NCBI GenBank assembly: GCA_020736575.1
Contig: JAGPYM010000052.1
Location: forward strand, 1 to 64,000
DNA: 64,000 nt
Source: Thelonectria olida
Lineage: Eukaryota > Ascomycota > Sordariomycetes > Hypocreales > Nectriaceae
Direction of reading: 5' to 3'
Below the pieces are notes generated by a model. It worked only from the letters and a program-made list of their open reading frames with translations, was not told where the DNA came from and ran no database searches. Positions 34,346 to 44,800 of this stretch are shown piece after piece. Positions within the stretch are counted from its first letter, which is position 1; each line of letters opens with the position of its first letter. The translations under genes were made by a program, and so were the position numbers.

Positions 34346-35146
34346 ATGCGCGCATCAACAGCATTAGTTTCGTTGTTTCTCGGAGCAGCCGTGTCGGCTT
34401 ATCAGTTGCCCGACAACCTCAAATCTATCTACAACAAACACCGAGTATGGGACGATATTGAAACCCCTGCGGCCACAATCACTGATGTTTTTACAGACTG
34501 GAAATTGTAATAAGAGTTTGAGCCCCAAATTTGATGGCGGCGCGGCCTATTGTGGCGATATCCCAAATGCCATTTTCTTGAAGAGTAACGGCGCCTACGA
34601 CAACATGGATATCGACTGCGACGGAGCCAACAACGCCGCAGGTGCCTGTGCGAATGATCCCTCCGGCCAAGGGCAAACTTCTTTCGTAGACACGGTGAAA
34701 AAGTTTGGCATCAAGGATCTTGACGCCAACGTCCATAGCTACGTTGTTTTCGGTACTGACGCATTCGACCCTGAAAAGCATGGCCTGAAACCCCTCAGCG
34801 TCATGGCTGTTGTGTGCAATAATCAGGTGGTACGTCTTGGGTTGTCAGCTCCTTTATAACACCAATGGTGGCTAACGCAAGGCAGTTCTACGGTGTGTGG
34901 GGAGATACAAATGGGTTTAGGTCAACCGGTGAAGCATCCATCTCTCTTGCTCAGCTTTGCTTTCCCAATGAAGGCTTGAATGGTGACAACGGCCATGGGA
35001 AAAAGGATGTGCTCTACATTGGCTTCACTGGTGATGGAGCTGTGCCCGGGGCCCAAGGAGCTAACTGGAAAGCCAAGACCCCTAAGCAATTCCAAGACAG
35101 TATCAAAGGGCTTGGAGATCGTCTTGTAGCTGCTCTCAAGGCTTAA
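34346..35146 (+). CDS. GH75 chitosanase, secreted
   Basis: Three exons, join(34346..34444,34497..34829,34886..35146), encode 230 residues. The first intron is GTATGG...TTACAG. For the second, GTACGT at 34830 is preferred to GTGGTA at 34827, because it leaves one more residue (V) where the family has one and both keep phase. A signal peptide ([18 protein letters not shown]) is followed by the GH75 domain: [38 protein letters not shown] and [15 protein letters not shown]. The Asp of WGDTNG and the Glu of TGEAS occupy the positions of the catalytic pair in this family, although the spacing between them is shorter than I recall for the Fusarium enzyme. It hydrolyses chitosan outside the cell. Confidence 0.93.
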
Positions 35147-36242
35147 GTCGAACGATATGAGTACTTTCGAGACCGAGGACTGGTTGAGTTTAGGTTAGGG
35201 TTTTTTCTCGCTGGGCGGGTTTCCCCCCTAATTTCGATCCTCTGAATAAAGTCGCTTGTTCGTTAGTAGTTTTACTAAAGTTAGTATCCTAAATAATAGT
35301 AAGAATGGTTAGTTTACTAGTTTTACTATTTGCCTTATGCAATTTGCGTTAACTCTTGCCTTGCCTTCATCGCACGCATTATTCGTCGAGTTCAATAGCC
35401 CCTAAATTCGGTGCTAGGATAGTCCGGACCTCATCGGTTGCCATGTCTGCCATGAATTCAGGGTCGCGCATAAGACTTTCTATTGGCAGAGAGGGCTGCA
35501 GGAGAAGTCTCGAGCAGCATTAGGATCATCCTTTAGATTCCCTCGTACCCTTTCTACTTATGAGAGGAGGGGTCGTCTTACATCTTCATCATCTCTTAAT
35601 AGAGGGATGTGTCATATTTGTACAAGGAGCGTAGAGAGGTGACACTTAAGAGGTCGGATGAACAGAAAATGATTAGGCTAAACACTGCTGTAATGGGGTT
35701 CGAAGGCATTTCTGTTATCGTCTGATACGTATTGGCTCCTATACGGAAGCTTCATTAAATAGCAATAACCTGCCTTCACATGACCATAGTAAGAAGCTAT
35801 CCCCGGCAGCGGTTGCTTGACAGCAGCTATCCCCTCGTTAAAACTGGGCTGCGGATAAGCAGCTTATAGGGAATATTTTATGCGAATGCCGAAATTATAT
35901 GTTACCCTCGGAAATAATATGGCCGAATATCCAAAGTGCTTCCCACGGCAAACTCAATACAGGGAAAGAAGCTTGCCTAGGATTGGCTCATATACGGAGG
36001 AAGCATCGATGATTATTGAACGTATAAAAGGCCTCTTAGAGTGCTTAGGATACGTCCAAGACACACAGTTATCAACATCCGTCAGATTTCAACAGTCCTC
36101 TTTTCCTTAGACACATCCAACAGAGCCTCAAAAACGTCATACCCTACTGGCCCCAGATGCGTTTCGCTGCTCATCACTTGTTGCTTCCCTTTCCTCTGCT
36201 TTCTTACGCATTCACTCTTCCAAGTATGTATATGTTGATAGA
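35147..36242. other. Intergenic, no gene recognised
   Basis: 3' flank of the chitosanase and about 1 kb of sequence without supported genes. TTTTACT/AGTAAA-type repeats near 35265-35335 are the only pattern. Confidence 0.4.
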
Positions 36243-36684
36243 ATGAGCTCTCCTCCCTCGTTTTGCAGGATCCTTTGGGCTGCAGCTTTACTTGCTCTGT
36301 TCTAACCATGGCCATCAAGTGGCTTGTCGGACGGTGTATATACCGTGGATATTGACGAACATGGCACCGAAATCCTCAAGCGACCCCTCGATACTGAAAT
36401 GGTCCCGGACATCATTTGAGAAACACGCCCCGACAACCAGGCGGTTCTGGTGCGGCTGCGCCTTTCTTCTGGACCACAGCAACTGTGATCCAGCCACAGC
36501 CGACCTCAAGAATCAGGCCACACCCGGGAAGACTATCAGCAACAACTACTATTCGATTCGAGGCAGTGTCGTTGCGCTTGTGTGCAGTCCTTATCGCACC
36601 TATGGTGGGTACTACACTGATGCCGAGTACTTGGGCTTGATCTTCAGCGATATTATATCAACGTGTGGACAGTACATTGCATGA
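36243..36684 (+). pseudogene. Broken small secreted cysteine-containing protein gene
   Basis: One frame opens MSSPPSFCRILWAAALLALF, a signal-peptide-like start, but ends in TAA. It resumes GLSDGVYTVDIDEHGTEILKR and meets TGA. A second frame then carries FWCGCAFLLDHSNCDPATAD and YYSIRGSVVALVC, ending ISTCGQYIA at 36684. The Cys pattern and length (about 130 residues) are those of a small secreted fungal protein. I could not find introns that join the pieces in phase, so I call it a pseudogene, but a multi-intron gene is possible. The function is not assigned. Confidence 0.35.
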
Positions 36685-38320
36685 ACTTCTCAAAACATCG
36701 GGGGTTTTCCTACGCTTATGTTGGTTATATGCAATATACAGACGGGTTGGACTTCTGTGCTACTTCAACATCATCAAAGGAATCGAAATGCTAGGGTTGT
36801 TAGCCTGTGGGCTAGGAGGGAGCATTAAGTGCCGTGTGGCTTGACCAGCAAGAGGAACTCTGGTGTCAATTACCATGTCCGGGATAAGGGAGTCAGTTAG
36901 ATAGCGGAGGGGACTTGCTTTCTCCTCCGCTCTATTAGAGTCACGACGTACATCAGCCAATGCACTACTATCGGTTCGATTTCCTTCTTTTCGTGATTCA
37001 CTCAACAATACATATGAGGTTTATTATGCGTAAAGGGCCTCGAGAGACCATAAAAACTAACAAGGATATTGGCCTAGCCGGCTTGGAGCGAAGCGGTGGC
37101 GGCAGTAGTGACGGCCTAGCAAGCTTCTACAAATAGCATTCTAAAGGTTATTAAAAAGTGATACAATTGTTATTAGCCGTCGGTAAAAAGTTAAACAATA
37201 ATCACAAGAACAAGGAATATTGTTGGCACCCGAGTCTTGAGCAGCCATTAGAGATGCATGTTATCCGCAATCCGACTCAATCCAGTGTTCAACCAAGGGG
37301 CCCTATAAAAACACAGCCGCGGAGTACATATTGAGAGATGGGCCCTTAAAGTCATCGACATTCCTGCCGACGACGCTTGGGGATCGACCAGTCTCCTCCG
37401 TAGCTCATTACACCATAATGCAAAATATTGTTATGAAGCTTTGCAACTGTCGTTGACTCTACTCGGGTCCATGGCTGTACGGATCGAAAGTGAGCGATAA
37501 ATCACAAACCAATAACGTAGTGGTAAGATGTTACCCTCTCATGAACAGATCAATCGACAGAACGTTGGTCGTAGCATGCTGGCCCGTCCTTAGCATCAAG
37601 ACTTACAAGGCTCGAGTTAAGTTCAGTCTCTGATACGTCGACTGACGAAGATATCACAATGAGATCGATTGGAGGGGGCAGGGGACGTCTTGACATTGAT
37701 TCCCATCTAGAAAGACCACAGAATGACACCTAGCTCAAGAGTAAAGGTTGCTAAATACAAGTTGTAAAAGAGGCTTGAGAGCTTGTGAAATGACAAATGC
37801 TGACAGTAGTATACTGTGCAGCTGGTTTAAAAGTTTTAGGAGCCTCTGTTATTCTCATTATGAGATGATGGATAACTTCCAGTGCAAAATTGACGAGGCT
37901 CAAGGGACGTTTCTCCATGCCAGTTCAAGCTGAACTCCAGAAGGGTCCAAAACACTCATGGCGCGGGTCTGACGACCCCTAGTTCGTGATATTAGCGACA
38001 AGATGTCATGAAGCTCCCAGTTTCCTAGAAGTAAGCAGCTTTTGAACTTGTTCGGAACTCACCCCTTCGACCTAAGGTCATCCGAAAACGATCAGATGCC
38101 TGGTCCAGGAGGGATTTCGCCCCCCTAACAGCCAATCCCAACGTGTAAACTCAAGGAACGCGGGCGGCTTCACTGCCATACTCAAATTTCCAGGACTGTG
38201 CAGGAAAACGAATACGCATTTTCAAGGATGCCTTGTATTCTACATTGCCTCTGGGGTATTGCTAGAAAGTCCGTGTACCGGGTACGTGAGAATCATAATG
38301 TGGCTGCAAAAACAAAGCCC
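36685..38320. other. Intergenic, no gene recognised
   Basis: 1.6 kb without supported genes on either strand. It separates the broken secreted-protein gene from the bHLH regulator and may mark the left border of the biosynthetic cluster. Confidence 0.4.
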
Positions 38321-39244
38321 TCATAACTCCAATGCCTTTCTGGATGCCCGCATCCTTCCCTTGAGCTCCTGTATCCTCTTTTCCTGCCAAGCCTCTTTTC
38401 CCTTGAGAAAAACTATGTAGTCAATTGCTCGAGATAGCACCTCACCCTTGCTGCGCTTGGTGTTCGCCCCATCGCCTTGGTAGCCACCCTCCTCTCCACC
38501 ACCCTCTTGCTGGTCGGTCCACTGCCGGTCAGCCGGAGACGCCTTGGGCAGCATCTCATCTAGAGCTCTGATTTTGTCATTGATGTTCGTGCGGTACCGC
38601 TTTTCAATGCGGTAGTGGGCCCTTCGTTTGGCTGTCTGAGACTCTGGCCCACCTGACGCGTATGATGATGCCGCTGGATTCGTGGATGATCCCGTCATGT
38701 CTCCAGCAGTCATGCCTTCTCTTTGGCCAAAGTTTTGGAAGTTTGGTGTTTTGGTGCTGGGAGTAGAACTGCTGTCGTCCCAAATATTTGAGTTGGTCTC
38801 GGCTGGAGTCACTATGGTGCCAGAGAGGCCTGGGAACTTGTCATTGGACCAGTCCAGTAACGCCCAGCTATCTGGTTGATCAAGAGAGGACGGATAAATC
38901 TCAGAGTCTGGTTGCAGTTGGGGATCAATGTGCAGGGGATTCAGAGGCGTAGAGTTTGAGTCGTGGGATTCGCTGTCGAAGAGAAATGGCGGCGTTTGAT
39001 CGTCTTCCAGAATGGGAGGCGAGAACGCTGATCTGAGTTAGAAAGTCGCAGTCGCCGTTGTCAATTCCCACTTACGTGCAATTCCATAGTCACACGCCCA
39101 GTCAAAGTCCATCGGTGCATCGCAGAACTGTTCGGGCGTGTTTACCTCTTTGGAACAAGATTTGGGCAAGCACGGAGAAGATTGCTTTGCTGCAGAACGG
39201 CTTCTGCTGCTGGGAACACTCTGAAGGTTATGTGGGTAAGCCAT
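38321..39244 (-). CDS. SREBP-type bHLH transcription factor (candidate cluster regulator)
   Basis: Two exons, complement(join(38321..39027,39076..39244)), give 291 residues. The 48-nt intron (GTAAGT...TCTAACTCAGATCAG) is fixed by phase, which selects the second AG. The bHLH domain lies at about residues 190-265. The basic region AHYRIEKRYRTNIN has the Tyr in EKRYR that distinguishes SREBP-like factors from ordinary bHLH proteins, followed by IRALDEMLP, a charged loop with Gly/Glu runs, and SKGEVLSRAIDYIVFLK. The N-terminal half is acidic and Pro/Ser-rich, suited to activation. No membrane segments follow, so it is not a membrane-tethered SREBP. It is the nearest regulator to the PKS (2.6 kb), which makes it a candidate pathway regulator; that role is inferred from position. 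Confidence 0.9.
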
Positions 39245-41832
39245 GTTCCTGCAGCTTTGATTCTCTTTTAGTCTGTCTCTCCGCCCGTTTCGTCTTGTGG
39301 TGGGTAGGCAGACTTGCAGGCAACTCATGTCTTGTTGTCGACTACGAACCATTGTCCCTCCCGGATATATAGCGGTTCGTCCCGTGCATGCCTGTAGGCC
39401 CCCAAGGCTGCATCGTTCGACTGGCTCCACGTAGAGCGATCCTTGCTGCCCCCTCAATGGAATAGAGGAGATGTGGTGAGTAGGGTATCGGTGCAAGTGG
39501 GCGCTGTACGTCGCCTACAAGGATATCGGAACTTCTGTGGAACGTCAGGGTCCGCAAAGGATCTGAATCCTGAAACAGTTTTGCCGTCAAGGAAGCTCCC
39601 GAATGGTATCAGCAAACATCTCATGCTTCCTGCAATGGCAAGTAATCTTTGAGATTACCATGGGGCTCTGAATCCTCTCGTGGGCTGACGCAGGTCGTGA
39701 CGTAAGGATACAGCCCACGGACTTGTCCACGGCCATCGCAACATTGGTCAATAAGCGGGATCCTGCCGTCCACCATGTGGGCCTTGTGCGTGTTGTTATT
39801 GATGGAGCTGACCTGCATATACCTACGCAGCCCGTATATTGACTCAAACTTGCTGTGACACGGATCAATTCCTCCTGCCAAGTCCTCCAGGTGCAGGGTC
39901 GGAAGGCAACTAGGATGCGAGATCCGGCCCACGTAGTTATCCTGAGTTGCAGGGCCGCAACACCACGTTCGGCACCGAAATCTAAGGTAGAGCCGAAAAT
40001 ACGGCACACATGAGTCGTCTGATAACCCGGAGTTGCCGCTGCAGAGGAGGCAAGGGAGTGTTCTTACACCGCTGTGAGCAAGAATCTGACAATTCACTTC
40101 CAATTCCATTCTCAGAGCCCCTCGGGTACTCGATTGATCATGGCCACCACCACGAGATGGAATGGTAGCCGTCTAAGCCCGCGGGATGGGGAAGTGGATT
40201 CATGCCCATCAAGATTCAAGTTGAGAGATGGTTCAATGCTACAACGTTAGCTCTTCACCCTATGGGGAGTTGACTGCTTTTGCTCGAAATATAATACACT
40301 CTCAACCTCTCTAGTCTACGGACGATCGGGGCCAAGATTGTCCTCCTTGAGGATCTGATTGTTTGCAGATGGGCCCACATCCAAGAGGGCTATCCACCAG
40401 GACCCGAATCCTCCATGACACGATGAGCCGTTACTTATAACGAATCATCCGACGTACCCGGCAGTGCAGGGAAACCACAATTAGGACTCTACCCAATGGA
40501 TTATCAAGAGAAAAGCCAATCGGCAAGGGTTGGCATGTGTGTGGGAGGAGCTGCACCCAATGAGAGAATAGTTCATGAGCCGCCATGTGTCCATTGAGAA
40601 AACAACTACAGGGCCCTCCCCAGTCCATACTCCAATACGGATCACCCTGAGAGCTTTGCACCCCTCCATGGTCCCGGGAAATATCCCAGGAGACGGCCCT
40701 GGAGGAGTCAGCTTCTACCGATTTGGGAGAGGGCGGCTGGGGGCCACGGCACCCTGAAAACAACAGATATCCATTGGATGTGAACAAGTCATTGTGCCTC
40801 CCACATACCGACCCCCACAGTGGATAGCGTTGCCGGAAAATCCCCCATAGGTCCCGTTACGAAGTTTACGAATTTCCCTATCCAAGGGACATGTTGGAGC
40901 GAGAATGGCGAGGCCAAGCTCTGATGGATGCAGATTTAGAATGCCGACCATCCACGCTGATCTATGACTGGTATTTCTCGAACGGCCATTTGTAATCCTA
41001 TAGGCGTTAGGAATGAGTTGTCTCGATCGGGTTGCCGTGAACTCGGCCTCAAGGACAAAGCTTTGAATCCTTTGGCTTCTTTCAACTCGCCAAAGCCTTC
41101 ATAACTCGCTTGGGCGAACCGGATCCTTTCCCCCGAGTTCACCCGACCCTTTTGACTATTCTTAGGTGACCTATACGATAACTCCTGCCCGATCAGGCCA
41201 TTGATAGGAATACTCTCCAGATGGACTATCTTGCTGTCGGATTCAAGGCATTGAAAACGGCTAGCTTATGCAAAAGAAAGCAGAAGGATCGGTTTGGCCG
41301 ACCAGCAGATTTGATGCAATTCCTAAACTTCACTCTGATAGGTATCTCTCGTAAATACGTCTAGGCTTCACTCTGGTATCAACCTTCTCAGCACGCACAA
41401 GTGCAGACGGGGGTTTACCACCTCTTTTGGTCAATCATTCTCTTTCCCCTAGGTCACATCAAAGACATGGATTAGCACGTGGCTCGTACGGTGAGACAGA
41501 ATCCATGTACAGTTCACGCACTCACACTTGGGCATTTGGGAGGGGTGAAATGGTGATTAGTTACTATCATGCTGAAGCGTATGCGAGTTGAAAATTTTAG
41601 GTATGCTGAATATTATTATGGACCGGAGAGTTTGATACAGGAAGCAATGCAGGGAAGGGCAACGGTTTGTCCAGAGAGAGGTAGAAATGTACAAAAAGAG
41701 AATTCTCAAATTACTTGGCATGTCCATTCACACCATTGGTCTGCTTCCTTTCCTCCTCTTCACCCTCCACATGAACCAACCGACTCTTACCAACTAGTTT
41801 GTCCACGAGGATGGCTAGCGAAGGGCTCTGCA
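39245..41832. other. Intergenic between bHLH and PKS genes
   Basis: No supported gene. Minus-strand open frames at 39621-40109 (162 codons, Cys-rich) and 40431-40787 (118 codons) have no domain, no signal peptide and no splice-linked extension. The 3' flank of the PKS includes the sequence 41705-41832, which would be coding if the ACP frame were not shifted. Confidence 0.4.
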
Positions 41833-44800
41833 TCACGTCACGTCAAAGATGGAGCATTCGGCATCCAAAGACGCCACAATCCAGTTTCGCAGCTCCACGG
41901 CAATGAGTGAGTCAAGGCCAATTTCCGTGAGTGCCAGCGATGGATCGATATCCGCCTCTGGTCGACCAAATTCGGTGGCTAACTTGGCAACAAAGACGTC
42001 TGTGATGGTCTTTCTGGCTTCAGCTAGAGTCTTGCACGCTGACACGAGAGCCTTTGTGTGCGCAATTGTGCCCACTACAGCACCGCCTCCGTTCGCGGCA
42101 GTGGAGGCACCCGCGTCTACACGCTCAAGTGGAACAAATCTGGAATCGCGGTTCCAGAACGAGGCGGAAGAAGATCTGACAAAGTCCGGCGGGATGCCAG
42201 TAATTACTTGGCTTGATTGCGGGCTGCGACGAGGAGATCGAATGGCTGACTCAACAAGCCGTAGCACCTCTGCTTCTTCAAGGGGTCGGAGTCCCGCCTT
42301 GACGAGATGGTTGGCCACAGCCGAGTTCTTGCTCTTAGACAAAACTCCGACAGACTTGACCATGCCCAAGTCCAAGGAGACTGCAGGCAGACCGAGCGCT
42401 GAGCGGTAATGGGCGACGGCATCCTGGAAGGTTCCTCCAGCGGCATAGTTGGCTTGACCAGTATTTCCGCCGACGCCGCTGATGCTGGAAAGCATGATGA
42501 AGAAGTCCAGGTTGGCGTTAGGAACCAACTCGTGGAGATTCCAGGTGCCATGAACCTTGCCCTGGATGACGGTCGTGTAGTCGTTGTAAGTCATCTTCTC
42601 AAAGATGGAATCCTAGGAGTGACTGTTAGCAAACGGCGTAGACAAGGAATACTCAGAATCACGCGGCACTTACTCTTAGAACCATGGCAGATTGGACCAC
42701 GCCCTTAATTGGTGGCAATGAGACAGCGCATTCAGTGAGGACCTCCGCGAGATGAGCCTTGTTGGCGACATCACAGCTTTTTAGCGCAATATTTGCGCCT
42801 TGAGCTCGCAATTTCTCAATGAACTCTTCATTCTCAACAGAAGGAGAAGCAGCGCTTCGCGACATGAGAATGAGCTGCTTTGCACCCCTCTCCACGAAGA
42901 GCTGGGCCATGGATTTGCCAATGCCTCCGAGGCCACCGACAATGAGATAGCTGCCCTTGGAAGACAATTCGATGGGCTTGGAGGATGGGAGAACCTGATG
43001 AGAGTGTTAGAATATTGACATCAATGCACGAGCGAGTAGTCGTTAAAACATACCTTGACCAAAGCTCCCTCCCTTGGCTCCAAAACAATCTTACCCATGT
43101 GTCTACCCTCCTGCATCATGCGGAACGCCTGCTCAAGCTCTGTAATAGAGTACGCATTGATGGGCGTGACTGCGCCAATCTTCTTGTCAGCAACCAAGCG
43201 ACCGACGATTTGGATCAGCTCAAAGAATTGCTCAGGCCTGTGGTCGAACATGGACATCAGATCGACCGAAGCGAACGAGACGCATCGAGCAAACGGCGCC
43301 ATTGAGATGATATTCGCCTGCTCGATATCGCGCTTTCCGATCTCAATGAAGCGACCAAATCTGGCGATGCAGTCCCAGGTCGCGCGGAGAAGGGGACCAG
43401 CGAGCGAGTTGAGAACAACGTCAACTCCCTTGCCACCAGTACGAGCCATAATTTCGTCAGCGAACGACGCGTCGTGGCTGGAAAAGATGTGGTCATCAGA
43501 GATGCCGTATGTTTCAGTGAGGAACTCGCGCTTCTTCGGAGATCCAACCGTCACAAAGACCTCAGCTCCGATGTTCTGGGCCATCATAATAGCCGACTGT
43601 CCGACACCTCCACTGCCGGAGTGGATGAGAATTGTCTCCTTAGGCTTAAGATGAGCGACCTCATACAGGCTGTGGTACACAGTAGTGTGCACCATCAGCA
43701 ACGACGCTCCAGCGCCAAAGTCGATGAAGTCGGGCAGATGAACAACAGCTACATGGCGGACGCGGACCTTGGTCGCAAAGCAGCCAAGAGTCAGGGTGCA
43801 GACGCGATCGCCGACTGCAAATCCGCTGGCTGCAGCCTCCGGGCCAACGGCGGTAACAATTCCAGCGCATTCGAAGCCCATACGCTGCATGTGAAGCTGG
43901 TCAAGAGCAACCATCAGATCGCGGAAGTTGAGACCAATCGCGTAGGGCTTGATTTCGACACAATCATCGTCGAGGGGCCCATTAAGCTCGGGATCCTCAA
44001 CCCACGTGAGATTCTGCACCATACCCGGAGCTGTCGATGCGAGCTTGAGGTCTCGTCCCTCCTGGAAGAAGGGATGCACCTCTGGAGTTTGGCGGGAGAC
44101 CGAAGTAGCCACAGAGTTGTTCTGCTTGGAGTCCTGGTAAATTCTGGGAATTCGGAAAACGCCTGAACGGACAGCGTACTCGAGCTCTGGACTGGCAGAG
44201 TCGCGACTGAAGTTCTCAATGGTAGCATGAAGGATTGACGCAATCTGTAGGGCGGAGCTGGCGTCCCAAGTTGGTGCAGCCGGGTCCAGATCGAGAGAGA
44301 CGTACTTCCTCGTGGTGTTCTCACATCGCAAAGTCCTCAGCAGCCCGTGATGGAGGCTGGTTAGTGGGTTGGGGGAGTCGATCTGCGCGCCCTTGGATAC
44401 CCAGAGAAGGCTCTCGAATCGAGAGAGCAGGACTTGCAGTTGCTGGAATTGCAGGTCGGTGGGTTGATCCAAGAAAGGCTCAATCAATTCCTCGAGGAAG
44501 ACGACAAACGTGTCCGAAGAGACTTTTCCCATTCCACTCAAAGCTTGGATGCTGATGCTTTGAGGTACGACCTTTTGGGAAATGGCGACGACGACCTGCT
44601 TCAGCCAATCCGTCGGCGGCTCCGAGCTGGCATAGACAAGCACAATGGCTGGGCCAAGTTTCTTCTCGGATTCTTGCAGAACCTTCACAGCAGTCGCCAG
44701 GATGATGTCAGAATCGGTGTCTCCCGAAATAGTAGCGAAGCCAGCCGATTCAAGAGTCTTCCGCCACTCGAAGCAAACAGCAGAACCGTGGATGAGGAGC

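Noticed and set aside
39621..40109. 162-codon Cys-rich minus-strand ORF between the bHLH and PKS genes
   Set aside because: No signal peptide, no domain and no splice-linked extension; overlapping frames of similar length exist on both strands.
41790..41850. A small intron that would rescue the PKS reading frame at its 3' end
   Set aside because: The only GT..AG gaps that fit would be 14-27 nt, far below the 48-131 nt of introns here; a tandem 5-bp duplication explains the shift directly.
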